Positions 28,665-37,336 of a DNA stretch of 64,000 bases are shown piece after piece. The notes beneath the pieces were generated by a model. It saw only the letters and a program-made list of their open reading frames with translations. It searched no databases and was not told the origin of the DNA. Source of the stretch: Chloroflexota bacterium (GTDB taxonomy: Bacteria > Chloroflexota > UBA11872); contig JAJECS010000020.1 of assembly GCA_022821905.1 (NCBI GenBank), forward strand, positions 1 to 64,000. The letters run 5' to 3'. How positions within the stretch are numbered: position 1 is the first letter of the stretch; each line of letters begins with the position of its first letter. Made by a program: the position numbers and the translations under genes.

Positions 28665-30376
28665 GCATCCGTCGCCTCCCGCCCGACATCGCCAGCAAAA
28701 TTGCCGCCGGCGAGGTGATCGAACGCCCCGCCTCGGTGGTGAAGGAGCTGATCGAGAACGCCATCGACGCCGGCTCCCAGCGGGTGACGGTGGAAGTGCA
28801 CGAAGGCGGTCTGAGCTTTATTCAAGTCACCGACGACGGCCATGGCATCGCGTCGGACCAGTTGGAGCTGGCGGTCCAACGCCACAGCACCAGCAAGCTG
28901 CGCACCGTGGACGACCTGGCGCGCATCCGCACGCTGGGATTCCGCGGCGAAGCGCTGGCCAGCATCGCCGCGGTCGCCGAGTTGACCGTGGCGTCGGTGA
29001 CCGATCCAGGGGCCCCGGGGCATCGAGTGACGGCGCGCGACGACGCCATCGTCGAATCGACGCCCCACGGCGGGCCGGTCGGAACGCAGGTCACGGTGCG
29101 GGCGCTGTTCCGGTCGATTCCGGCGCGTCGCCAGTTCCTGCGAGCCGAGCGCACGGAGCTGGGTCACGTGATGGACGCCGTGACGCACGCCGCGATCGGG
29201 CACCCGTCCGTCGCCTTTCGATTGCTCGACGGCGAGCGCGAGCGGCTGCGCACGCCGGGCACCGGCGACCTGCGCGCCACGCTGGTGGCGGTCCACGGGC
29301 AATCGGTCGTCAAGGACCTGATCGAGCTGCCGCCCGGCGAGACGCTCGGCATCGATGGATTCGTCTCGCAGCCGCACCTCCAGCGGAGCACGCGCCGTGA
29401 CATCTCGCTCTTCGTCAACGGCCGCTGGGTCGGCGACCGGCTGCTGGCGGGCGCGATCAGCGACGCTTACCAGGGCCTGCTGCCGAGCCGGCGCTATCCG
29501 GTCGTGGTACTCCGCCTGGAAATCCCACCCGAGGACGTGGACGTCAACGTGCACCCGGCCAAGGCCGAGGTACGGTTCCGCCGCGGCGGCGAAATCTTCA
29601 GCCGCGTTTCGGCCACCGTGCGCCGCGCCCTCACCGCCGGCGGCGCGGTGACGCCGGCGCGGGTCGACGAACCGATCCTGGACCAGTTCTATCTGCCGAC
29701 CAGCGCCATGCCCTGGGACGGACAGACGTCGCCGGCGCCGCGCAACCTGCCCGGCCAGCCGCCGGAGGAGCCGCAGTCGGAGGCGGAATCCGACGGCGGC
29801 GGACAGCTTCGCTCGCCAGTTCCCCGCGCAATTGGCCAGATTGACAACACCTACATCGTGGCCGTCGGGCCCGGCGGCGTGTATCTGATCGACCAACACG
29901 CCGCCCATGAGCGCATTCTCTACCACCAGCTGGGCCAAAGCGGCAGCGGCGCCAGCCAGGCCTTGCTCGACCCGGTGCCGGTCACGCTCTCGGCCCCGGC
30001 CTCCGAGTGGGTCGGCGACCACCTGGATGACCTCGCGGCGCTTGGCGTCGACGTGGAGCCGTTCGGCGCGAACGTCTGGCTGGTGCGCCGCGTGCCCGCG
30101 ACCGGACGGGCCATCGACGCCGCGGCCTATCTGTCGGCGGTGGTCGACGAGGCGCGCGAGGCGCCCACCGGTCGCCGCGTGGTCACCGAGCAGCTGCGCT
30201 GGTCCGCCGCCTGCCACGCAGCGGTGAAGGCCGGCGACCACCTCGCCATCGACGAGATGCAGGCCGTCGTCGAGGACCTGGAGCGCTGCGATCTGGGCCT
30301 CACCTGCCCCCACGGACGCCCCACCATGATCCTGCTCACGCGGGACCTGCTCGATCGGCAGTTCGGCCGCGGGTAG
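28661..30376 (+). CDS. mutL: DNA mismatch repair protein MutL
   Basis: MutL couples MutS recognition to strand removal. The GHKL ATPase N-terminus is intact (KIAAGEVIERPASVVKELIE, DDGHGI, TLGFRGEALASI). The C-terminal dimerisation domain contains DQHAAHERILYH (from residue 411), the site of the endonuclease motif DQHAx2Ex4E. The last Glu is His here, while CPHGRP near the end is kept. At 571 residues it is shorter than most, with a short linker. It starts with GTG overlapping the mutS stop. Confidence 0.95.
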   Translation: MSIRRLPPDIASKIAAGEVIERPASVVKELIENAIDAGSQRVTVEVHEGGLSFIQVTDDGHGIASDQLELAVQRHSTSKLRTVDDLARIRTLGFRGEALASIAAVAELTVASVTDPGAPGHRVTARDDAIVESTPHGGPVGTQVTVRALFRSIPARRQFLRAERTELGHVMDAVTHAAIGHPSVAFRLLDGERERLRTPGTGDLRATLVAVHGQSVVKDLIELPPGETLGIDGFVSQPHLQRSTRRDISLFVNGRWVGDRLLAGAISDAYQGLLPSRRYPVVVLRLEIPPEDVDVNVHPAKAEVRFRRGGEIFSRVSATVRRALTAGGAVTPARVDEPILDQFYLPTSAMPWDGQTSPAPRNLPGQPPEEPQSEAESDGGGQLRSPVPRAIGQIDNTYIVAVGPGGVYLIDQHAAHERILYHQLGQSGSGASQALLDPVPVTLSAPASEWVGDHLDDLAALGVDVEPFGANVWLVRRVPATGRAIDAAAYLSAVVDEAREAPTGRRVVTEQLRWSAACHAAVKAGDHLAIDEMQAVVEDLERCDLGLTCPHGRPTMILLTRDLLDRQFGRG

Positions 30377-30467
30377 CACGGGCCGCCGCACGTAGCAGAA
30401 GCCGAGACGCCCCGGCGTCGCGTAGCATCGTCGGCTGACTCCAAGACATTCGGGGTGGGAGGTCGAC

Positions 30468-31256
30468 ATGCGGCTAGCCGACAAGGTGGCAATCGTGACC
30501 GGCGGCGCCAAGGGCATCGGACGAGGCATCGCGACGGCATTCGCCGCCGAGGGCTGCCGCGTGGTCGTCGCCGACATCGACGCGGAAACCGCCGCCGAGA
30601 CCGTGGCCGAGATCGAGGCAGCAGGCGGGCTGGCGGAATTCCGGGCCACCGACGTACGCGAGCCCTCGGACATCGAGCAGACCATCGAGCACACCGTCGC
30701 GGCCCATGGCCGGCTGGACGTGATGGTCAACAACGCCGGTTGGCATCCACCGGCCACGACCATCGACGACACGTCCCTCGAGCTCTTCGAGTCGCAGCTC
30801 ACGCTCAACCTCACCAGCACCTATCTCGGCAGCAAGTTCGCGGTGCCGCATCTGCGCCAGACCAAGGGCAACATCATCAACACGGCGTCCCTGGTGGGAG
30901 TCGTGGGACAGACCCTGGCCGCGGCCTACGCGGCTTCCAAGGGCGGACAGGTGGGCTTCACCAAGGCCCTGGCGGTCGAGCTCGCCCCGCAGGGGGTGCG
31001 GGTGAACTGCATTTGCCCTGCGGGCGTGGATACGCCGCTGTTGTGGGAGTGGGCCAACACCCTCGATGACCCGGCGGCAGCCGCACGGTCGGCGGACGCG
31101 CTGCATCCGCTGGGCCGCATGGCGCGGGCGGAGGAGATCGGCCGCGCCGCGCTCTTCCTCGCCAGCGACGACGCCTCGTTCGTCACCGGCCACGCGCTGG
31201 TCGTCGACGGCGGCGCCACGCTCGACTACTCGCCGGCCCAATACGCCGCAGACTGA
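30468..31256 (+). CDS. Short-chain dehydrogenase/reductase (SDR)
   Basis: This 262-residue classical SDR has TGGAKGIGRGIA near residue 11, NNAGWHPP near 87, the catalytic Ser in NTASLVG near 139, YAASKGGQVG near 152 and the closing motif FVTGHALVVDGGAT. It resembles glucose/ribitol dehydrogenase-type or FabG-like oxidoreductases; the substrate is unknown. A GGGAGG ribosome-binding site precedes the ATG. It stands alone between mutL and a palindromic repeat. Confidence 0.87.
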   Translation: MRLADKVAIVTGGAKGIGRGIATAFAAEGCRVVVADIDAETAAETVAEIEAAGGLAEFRATDVREPSDIEQTIEHTVAAHGRLDVMVNNAGWHPPATTIDDTSLELFESQLTLNLTSTYLGSKFAVPHLRQTKGNIINTASLVGVVGQTLAAAYAASKGGQVGFTKALAVELAPQGVRVNCICPAGVDTPLLWEWANTLDDPAAAARSADALHPLGRMARAEEIGRAALFLASDDASFVTGHALVVDGGATLDYSPAQYAAD

Positions 31257-31305
31257 GGCCGCCGGAGTGCCAGGGCACACCGGCGGCCGCTCGGAACCTA
31301 CCTCC

Positions 31306-31390
31306 TGTCATTCCGAGCGAAGCGAGGAATCTAAGGGGCAGGGGAGAAGTCACAACGCCTTTAGATTCCTCACATCCGTTCGGAATGACA
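31306..31390. repeat. Imperfect palindromic intergenic repeat
   Basis: Two arms, each about 31 bases with a few mismatches, face each other: the left begins TGTCATTCCGAGCGAAGCGA and the right ends CGGAATGACA. Sequences of the type TCATTCCGAGCGAAGCGAGG are recurrent intergenic elements in several bacterial groups. As RNA it would form a long hairpin. It sits in the 216-bp gap (31257-31472) between an SDR gene and a convergent hydrolase gene, where it may help end transcription from both sides. Confidence 0.75.
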
Positions 31391-31472
31391 CGAGGGTAGC
31401 GCCAGCGACTAGAGTCCTCAGTCCAAAGCCGAGACCACAAGACTGGCTAGGCCCCCGCCGGACGACTCCCGC

Positions 31473-32900
31473 CTAGAACCGCTCCGTCCGAATCCCCAGC
31501 TGCGTCCGCGACAGATAAGGCGTGCAGCCGGGCTGCCCTTGAAACTGGGCAAAGTGCGCCGGGATTTCGCCGCCGGCGTCCTCGATCGCCAAGCCGAGCA
31601 GTCGCTCCACCACGTCCGGGTGCTGGTCCGCCAGGTTGTTCGTGAGCTCGGGGTCGTCCTGCACCCGATAGAGCAGCGGCTCCTCGCCCCAGATCGTGGC
31701 GTTGCACCACCAGGCGTCGTCGATCACGGTGACCAGCGGGCCCCAGGCGACCGTCGCGTGGCTGCGAGACGACACCCCATCTCCTGTCAGCAGCGGTCCC
31801 AAGTCTGACCCGTCAACGTCCGGCTCCAGGCCGCCGGCGGCCAGGATCGTCGCCGCCACGTCGGTGTTCATCACCAGGTCGTCGCAGGTCGTCCCGCGCC
31901 CCGCACCGTCCGGCGATCGCATCAACAACGCCAGGTCGGCCACGGCCCGCGTCAGGGGATGTCCCTGCTTGCTCACCAGGCCCTTGTCGCCCGGATCGAA
32001 CCCGAGGTTGTGTCCGTGATCCGAGACCACGATCACCAGCGTGTCGTCCAAGCGGCCACTGAGCTTCAGCGCCTCGTAGAAGTGGCCGAACCAGCGGTCG
32101 CACAGCGTCACCTCGCCGGCGTAGTTCGCCTGGCAACGCTCCAGCTCGCGCGCCGTATACATCCCCTCATGCGGCGCGTAGAGCGATTGGATGATGTCCG
32201 CCGTGTCATCGTCGACCGGGTCGTACATGCGCCGATAGTGAACCGGCGGCTCCCACGGCTCGTGCGGATCGAATGAGTCCACCACCAGGAAGAACCGCTC
32301 CGCATCCTGGTTCTCGTAGATCCAGCGGCTCGCGCTGCGGAAGAGCCGCGCCGGGTAGTAGTCGGCCTCATCCTGGCGAAACTGGTTGTTCAGCAGGTAC
32401 TGCCGGAAGAACTCGGTGCGCTGGTGCACCGGCGGGAAGCGCTCGGGCACGTGATGCCGGATGGCGCCCGGCGGCAGCGCCGGACCGGAGCGAAAGCGGT
32501 CGGTCTCCTGCCCGCGAATCCAATCCCACTCGTCGAATCCGCGGTGGAAGTTCTTCGACGGCTTGAATTGGTGATAGCAATCCGTGAGCAGCGCGGTGCG
32601 ATATCCCACCTCGCGCAGGCGTTCCGCCACCGTGTCCTGCTCCTCGGGGATGGGACCCCATCCCGGCGCGCCGATGAAGTCGCCCTTGAGCTCGCGGTGT
32701 CCGTGAAACGGGTAGGTCCGCAGGCCCGTGTGCACGGCGCGGCGAAACGGCAGGGTCGGCAGCGACTCGGGGTAGGCCCGCGTGAAGCGCACCGACTCAC
32801 GCGCGAACGCGTCGAGGTGCGGGGTCGAGATCCACTCGTTGCCGTAGGCGCCGAGATGGTCTTTTCGCAGCGTGTCGAAGATCACCAGCACGATGTTCAT
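31473..32900 (-). CDS. Alkaline-phosphatase-superfamily (sulfatase-fold) hydrolase
   Basis: This 475-residue protein has the sulfatase fold, beginning NIVLVIFDTLRKDHLGAYG with the metal-binding Asp and ending the metal site with VSDHGHNLG near 300. In formylglycine sulfatases a CxPxR motif carries the modified Cys. Here the equivalent reads TLPFR (residues 49-53) in ESLPTLPFRRAVHTG, so Thr is the likely nucleophile. It is therefore more likely a phospho- or phosphonate-ester hydrolase, or a Thr-dependent relative, than a classical sulfatase. No signal peptide is visible. ATG 32900 was chosen since the fold starts immediately; an ATG at 32924 is possible. Confidence 0.82.
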   Translation of the reverse strand: MNIVLVIFDTLRKDHLGAYGNEWISTPHLDAFARESVRFTRAYPESLPTLPFRRAVHTGLRTYPFHGHRELKGDFIGAPGWGPIPEEQDTVAERLREVGYRTALLTDCYHQFKPSKNFHRGFDEWDWIRGQETDRFRSGPALPPGAIRHHVPERFPPVHQRTEFFRQYLLNNQFRQDEADYYPARLFRSASRWIYENQDAERFFLVVDSFDPHEPWEPPVHYRRMYDPVDDDTADIIQSLYAPHEGMYTARELERCQANYAGEVTLCDRWFGHFYEALKLSGRLDDTLVIVVSDHGHNLGFDPGDKGLVSKQGHPLTRAVADLALLMRSPDGAGRGTTCDDLVMNTDVAATILAAGGLEPDVDGSDLGPLLTGDGVSSRSHATVAWGPLVTVIDDAWWCNATIWGEEPLLYRVQDDPELTNNLADQHPDVVERLLGLAIEDAGGEIPAHFAQFQGQPGCTPYLSRTQLGIRTERF

Positions 32901-33002
32901 GAGCGATGAGGCCCTTGCCGCCATGAGCCGGGCGAGCGGGAAGCTGACCGGGGGATCGTAGCCCAGCTACACCTCGGGCCGTGCCGGCCGGCGGGCGGCT
33001 GG

Positions 33003-33839
33003 TTACCCGCCCTGCGCTTCACGCGTGAGGCTGAGCAGGTTTTCGAGCAGGCAATAGACCGTCAGCGGCCCAACGCCGCCGGGGACGGGCGAGTAGGCCG
33101 ATGCGACCTGAGCCACGCCGTCCGCGTCGACGTCGCCCTTCAGTCCGTCCGCCGTGTAGGTGGCGCCGACGTCGATGACCACCGCACCCGGTTTCACGTG
33201 CTCGCGCGTGATCAGCCCAGGCCGCCCGACGCACGCGACCAGCACGTCCGCCTGCGACGTCACGTCGGCGAGATCGCGCGTCCGCGAGTGGCACATGATC
33301 ACCGTCGCGTCGCGCGCCAGCAGCAGCAGCGCCACGGGCTTTCCCACACTGCGGCTGCGGCCCACCACCGCCGCCCGGCGCCCGGCCAGCGGAATCTCGT
33401 AGTACTCCAATAGCCGCACCACGGCCGTCGCCACACCCGGCGCCAGCTCCGACGCGCCCGCGAGCACCGCGCCGATCGCCGCGCGCGTAATCCGGTCTAC
33501 GTCCTTTGACGGCGGAACGGCCGCGACGACGGATGCGGTGTCCACCGACGACGGCAGCGGGAGCCCCACGATGATTCCCTGGACCTGCTCGTCCGCGGCA
33601 AGCCGCTCGACGAGCCCGACGGCCTCGGCGGTCGTCGACGTCTCGTGGAGCAGTTGCTCGGAGACTGGAACGCCGACCCGTCGCGCGCCCCGCGAGACCT
33701 GCCGGGCATAGGCAGCCCCGGCGGGATGGCTCGCGCTCCGCACGAAGGTCAAGGACGGCGGGCCGGCAAACTCCCCAAGCTCGGTCGCAATCGACGCCCG
33801 CAACTCCCGCGCCGGCTCGCGGCCCGTCAATACCGTCAC
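33003..33839 (-). CDS. folD: FolD-like methylenetetrahydrofolate dehydrogenase, cyclohydrolase residues lost
   Basis: Normal FolD oxidises 5,10-methylene-THF with NADP and hydrolyses the product to 10-formyl-THF. The 278-residue protein keeps the fold: GRSRSVGKP (NADP loop), CHSRTRDLADVTSQADV, GAVVIDVGATY, PGGVGPLTVYCLLENL, and Asp115 in KDVDR. The catalytic Lys that should follow Tyr44 in YxxxK is Val48 (YARQV). The conserved Gln of QLPLP is Gly92 (GLPLP). In E. coli these are Lys54 and Gln98, needed for cyclohydrolase action. I infer dehydrogenase-only function, with the adjacent FchA doing the hydrolysis. GTG start; 4-bp overlap with fchA. Confidence 0.86.
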   Translation of the reverse strand: MTVLTGREPARELRASIATELGEFAGPPSLTFVRSASHPAGAAYARQVSRGARRVGVPVSEQLLHETSTTAEAVGLVERLAADEQVQGIIVGLPLPSSVDTASVVAAVPPSKDVDRITRAAIGAVLAGASELAPGVATAVVRLLEYYEIPLAGRRAAVVGRSRSVGKPVALLLLARDATVIMCHSRTRDLADVTSQADVLVACVGRPGLITREHVKPGAVVIDVGATYTADGLKGDVDADGVAQVASAYSPVPGGVGPLTVYCLLENLLSLTREAQGG

Positions 33840-34462
33840 GACCGCAACTCCACCAGGACGCGATCCGCAGCCGAGTCGGCACGCGCCAGTCCGTCGCGAA
33901 GGCGATCGCAGCTTCGTTTCAACTCGGCGCGCGCCGCCCGGTCGGCGACCGAGCCCATGTTGGCGGCGATGTTCATCTCGCAGATCCGCGAGGCGGCGCG
34001 CGCCAACGCGGCGCCGGCGGCAGCATCGCTCCGCACATGCGGATTCGCCTTGGTCGCCACAATCGAGGCCAGGTCAATGACCTCGATCGCCAGGTCGCCC
34101 ACCAGAGCCGGTACACGGCTGGCTTCCCATGCCGCCGCGGCGACCGCTTCGGACCGCGCGGCCTTGGAAGCGCGTGGCAGCCGGTAGGCCTCGAGGAGTC
34201 CGCTATAGGCAGCAGCATCCAATTCGATAAGCGTCAGCGCCCCGGCGCGAATCTCATCCGCATCCGCCACGATCCGTTCCATCTCGGCGTGCACGGACCG
34301 ATAGCGTTTCCGGGCCAGGGTGAGTCGGCCGCTCATCGCCACCAGCGCCGCGCCCAGCGCCACGCCCGCCGCCGCCGCGCTGCCGCCGCCGGGCGTCGGT
34401 GAGTCGGACGCAAGCGCTGCAACGAATTCTTCAATCGTGGCGCCCGCGCCGACCTCCGTCAC
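33836..34462 (-). CDS. fchA: FchA-type methenyl-THF cyclohydrolase (cyclodeaminase family)
   Basis: This 208-residue all-helical protein belongs to the formiminotransferase-cyclodeaminase C-terminal family, which includes stand-alone 5,10-methenyl-THF cyclohydrolases. The signature SDSPTPGGGSAAAAGVALGAALVAM lies near residues 20-44; other typical segments are KRYRS and NPHVRSDAAAGAALARAA near 140. GTG 34462 was chosen because it sits just past the metF stop (34464-34466) and starts 13 residues before the conserved region; an ATG 14 codons upstream would lie in metF. Its position between metF and folD strongly suggests the folate reaction rather than histidine breakdown. Confidence 0.83.
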   Translation of the reverse strand: MTEVGAGATIEEFVAALASDSPTPGGGSAAAAGVALGAALVAMSGRLTLARKRYRSVHAEMERIVADADEIRAGALTLIELDAAAYSGLLEAYRLPRASKAARSEAVAAAAWEASRVPALVGDLAIEVIDLASIVATKANPHVRSDAAAGAALARAASRICEMNIAANMGSVADRAARAELKRSCDRLRDGLARADSAADRVLVELRS

Positions 34463-34463
34463 G

Positions 34464-35468
34464 CTAGGCCACCGCGCTTTCCACGTCCGCCGCGACAGGC
34501 GCAAGTGCGGGAACCGGCGTCGGCCGGGGCAGCTCCAGCCCGGCGGCCTCCACGATGCGCGGCACGGCCTTTTCCCAGTCGATGGCCATCACGTGCACGC
34601 CGTGCACACCCTCGATCTCACGCACCTGCTCAATGATCTCCAGGCAGATGCGGACGCCTTCCGCGCGCGGCTTTCGAGCGCCGCGCATGCGCTGCATCAC
34701 GGCGTCGGGAACCTCCATCCCCGCGACCTTGAACTTCATGAACTCGGCCATGCGGGCCGACTTCAGCGGTCCCACGCCCGCCAGAATGTGCACCTGCTCG
34801 TGGATACCCTCATCGCGAACGTGCGACATCCACTCGGCAAACCGGTCCACGTTGAAGATCATCTGCGTCAGCGCGAACTGCTGTCCCGCGGCGGCCTTCT
34901 TGACCATGCGGAGCGGGCGGAAGCCATAGGGCGGCGCGAAGGGATTGGCCGCACCCCCGATGAAGAGCCGGAAGTCGCCCTTGATTGGATCACCCGCAGC
35001 ATTGCGATTCTCATCTCGGAGTTGCTTCAGCAAGCGCACGAGCTGCACGCCCTGCAGATCGAAGACCGGCTTGGCCATGGGATGGTCGCCCAGGACCAGC
35101 GAATCCCCGCTGATTGACATAAAATTGCGAATGCCAAACGCCTGCGCCGCAATGACATCCGATTGGATGCCCAGCCGATTCCGGTCGCGGCATGAGAGCT
35201 GCATGATCGGCTCGACGCCGCCCTGGCGGCAGAGCAGCGCCGCGCCCCAGTGCGACATCTTGAGCGCGGCGCCCTGGTTGTCCGTGCAGCTGGCCGCGTC
35301 CACGAATCCCCGCAGGATCTCCGCCTTCGCGCGGACATCGGCGGCATCGGGTCCCTTGGGCGGCCCAAGCTCGCAGGTGACGGCAAAGTGGCCGGCGTCG
35401 AGCACGGCCTGCAAATGGCTGTACGGCGGCCCTGGCGAGAGGCCGTCGACGGGAGGCGAATCAGACAC
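34464..35468 (-). CDS. metF: Methylenetetrahydrofolate reductase
   Basis: MetF reduces 5,10-methylene-THF to 5-methyl-THF on a flavin TIM barrel, supplying methyl groups for methionine synthesis or corrinoid methyl transfer. Visible segments are TCELGPPKGPD near residue 28 (catalytic Glu), SCRDRNRLGIQSDVIAAQAFG near 100, ISGDSL, FIGGAANPF, FALTQMIFNVDRF near 210 and HILAGVGPLKSA. The start GTG 35468 was preferred because upstream frame has no family similarity and would enter miaA. It heads the metF-fchA-folD operon and diverges from miaA over 81 bp. A TTGACATAA copy lies antisense inside the gene. Confidence 0.87.
   Translation of the reverse strand: MSDSPPVDGLSPGPPYSHLQAVLDAGHFAVTCELGPPKGPDAADVRAKAEILRGFVDAASCTDNQGAALKMSHWGAALLCRQGGVEPIMQLSCRDRNRLGIQSDVIAAQAFGIRNFMSISGDSLVLGDHPMAKPVFDLQGVQLVRLLKQLRDENRNAAGDPIKGDFRLFIGGAANPFAPPYGFRPLRMVKKAAAGQQFALTQMIFNVDRFAEWMSHVRDEGIHEQVHILAGVGPLKSARMAEFMKFKVAGMEVPDAVMQRMRGARKPRAEGVRICLEIIEQVREIEGVHGVHVMAIDWEKAVPRIVEAAGLELPRPTPVPALAPVAADVESAVA
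35114..35122 (+). repeat. TTKACATAA motif copy 3
   Basis: TTGACATAA on the plus strand, antisense within metF, where it encodes part of NFMSIS. Plus orientation despite a minus-strand gene. Confidence 0.7.
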
Positions 35469-35549
35469 CGAAAGCGGTTGTCCCAGCAGCCGGCAGATGT
35501 TCGTGATGCATGGTAACGCGGGCAATCGATCGCTCAGGTTATTCGCAAA

Positions 35550-36458
35550 GTGAATGTGTCGCTCGTGGTGTTGACGGGACCGACGGCCTCGGGCAAGACG
35601 GCCGCGGCGATGGCGCTGGCCGACAACTTCCCGATTGAAGTCATCTCGGCCGACTCGCGCCAGGTCTATCGCGGCATGGACGTCGGCACGGCCAAGCCCA
35701 CGGCCGGTGAGCGAGCCCGAGTGCCGCATCATTTGGTTGACATAATCGCCCCAAGCCAGTCCTACAGCGCCCACCGCTTCGTCCAGGACGCGCGCCTAGC
35801 CCTCGACGACATTGGCCGTCGCGGCCGCCTTCCGGTAGTGGTCGGCGGCACCGGGTTCTACATAAAGGCGCTTGTCGAGTCCGAGCTATTGGCCGGGGTG
35901 CCGCCGGACGACGAACTTCGGCTCGACCTGGAAGCGCTGCAGGCACGCGAGGGCCTGGCCGGCCTGGCCGCGCGGCTGGAGCGCGCGGATCCCAAGCGGG
36001 CCGCTGCCATCGACCGCGCCAACCCGCGTCGCCTGATTCGCGCCATCGAGGTTGCCGAAAGCCGCGGGCCTGCGGGCGATTCCCCAACATCGCTACCCAG
36101 CATGATCTTCGGCATCGATCACTCACCCGAGGTCCTGGCAGCCCGCATCGAGCGGCGCGTACACGCCATGTACGCCGGCTGCCTGATCCAGGAGACGCGC
36201 GCCCTGCTGGAATCCGGCGTTTCTCCGGACGCCCCGGCGCTCTCGGGCGTCGGCTACCGCGAAGCGGCCGCCGTGCTCGACGGGAGCCTCACGCTCGAAG
36301 AGGCCCGCCAGCGCACGGTCAGCCGCACGTGCCAATATGCCCGCCGCCAACGCACCTGGTTTCGCCATCAGCTTCCCGTACACTGGCGTACTCCAGAAAC
36401 AATCGTGGAGGCGCTCGCCGCGCAGCTGCGCGGATTGGATGAGGCGAGACGGTCCTGA
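35550..36458 (+). CDS. miaA: tRNA dimethylallyltransferase
   Basis: MiaA transfers a dimethylallyl group to A37 of tRNAs reading U-initial codons. The 302 residues show the P-loop GPTASGKT (residues 10-17), ISADSRQVYRGMDVGTAKP near 32, VVGGTGFYIKAL near 96 and SGVGYREA near 233. The start is GTG. It leads a plus-strand run with dapF, dapL and hflX. A TTGACATAA copy lies in the VDII codons, and a one-mismatch copy lies in FYIK; both use ATA for Ile. Confidence 0.94.
   Translation: MNVSLVVLTGPTASGKTAAAMALADNFPIEVISADSRQVYRGMDVGTAKPTAGERARVPHHLVDIIAPSQSYSAHRFVQDARLALDDIGRRGRLPVVVGGTGFYIKALVESELLAGVPPDDELRLDLEALQAREGLAGLAARLERADPKRAAAIDRANPRRLIRAIEVAESRGPAGDSPTSLPSMIFGIDHSPEVLAARIERRVHAMYAGCLIQETRALLESGVSPDAPALSGVGYREAAAVLDGSLTLEEARQRTVSRTCQYARRQRTWFRHQLPVHWRTPETIVEALAAQLRGLDEARRS
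35737..35745 (+). repeat. TTKACATAA motif copy 4
   Basis: TTGACATAA on the plus strand within miaA (codons for VDII, with ATA for isoleucine). A one-mismatch relative TCTACATAA follows at 35857-35865 in the same orientation. Confidence 0.7.
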
Positions 36459-36459
36459 C

Positions 36460-37302
36460 GTGAGCCTGACATTCACCAAGATGCATGGAGCCGGCAACGA
36501 TTTCGTGCTGCTCGACGGTCGCGAGGCGCTGCCTGCCGACCTGGGTCCGCTGGCCGCCGAGCTTGCCGACCGGCGCTTCGGCGTGGGCTGCGACCAGGTG
36601 CTCGTGGTGCGCGACGGCCATGAATCCCGCTTCGCCATGGAAATCTGGAACGCGGACGGCTCGCGCGCCGAAATGTGCGGCAACGGCATCCGCTGCTTTG
36701 CCAAGTGGCTGTACGAACGCGGCGAGCTGGGCAACCAGCGCGAGGTCATCGAGACGCTCGCCGGCCCCCGCTGGGTCGAGGCCGCGGAGTCTAACGGCGC
36801 GCTTCGCGTCACCACCGGCATGGGCGTGCCGTCGTTCGATCCAAGCTCGCTGCCCATGCTTCCCGGCGAGGCGGCGCCCAACATGACGACGCTGCACGTC
36901 AACGGACACGCAATCGAGATCACGGGGGTCTCGGTGGGCAACCCGCACGCCGTGGCATTCATCGACGACGACGTGGATGCGTTTCCGCTGGCCACGATTG
37001 GACCCCTGGTCGAGCATCACCCGACGTTTCCGGAGCGCACCAATTTCGAGATCGTTGACGTGGCCGCCCCGCGTGAACTGCGGGTCCGGGTCTGGGAGCG
37101 CGGTGCGGGCCTCACCCTCGCCTGCGGCACCGGCGCCGCCGCCACAGCCGCCGCGGCAATCGCCGCCGGGCGAGTAGCGCCCGGCAACGTCGCCCTCGAC
37201 ATGCCCGGCGGGCGGCTGCACGTGACCTGGGACGGTGACGGGTCTGAGGTCACCATGCAGGGTCCCGCAGCGACGGTGTTCACCGGCGAGTGGTCCGCAT
37301 AA
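36460..37302 (+). CDS. dapF: Diaminopimelate epimerase
   Basis: DapF interconverts LL- and meso-diaminopimelate for lysine and peptidoglycan. The 280-residue protein has the N-terminal KMHGAGNDFVLLDG (residues 7-20) and both catalytic cysteines, in MCGNGIRCFAKW near 70 and ACGTGAAATA near 220. GTG 36460 lies one base after the miaA stop. The next gene, dapL, makes the LL-isomer it uses. Confidence 0.95.
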   Translation: MSLTFTKMHGAGNDFVLLDGREALPADLGPLAAELADRRFGVGCDQVLVVRDGHESRFAMEIWNADGSRAEMCGNGIRCFAKWLYERGELGNQREVIETLAGPRWVEAAESNGALRVTTGMGVPSFDPSSLPMLPGEAAPNMTTLHVNGHAIEITGVSVGNPHAVAFIDDDVDAFPLATIGPLVEHHPTFPERTNFEIVDVAAPRELRVRVWERGAGLTLACGTGAAATAAAAIAAGRVAPGNVALDMPGGRLHVTWDGDGSEVTMQGPAATVFTGEWSA

Positions 37303-37336
37303 TGGCGCTGCTTCCCGTGCCAGTGGGTGTCGCCTA

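Noticed and set aside
34463-34504. Earlier ATG start for fchA inside metF
   Set aside because: It adds 14 basic residues without family similarity; the GTG immediately after the metF stop fits better.
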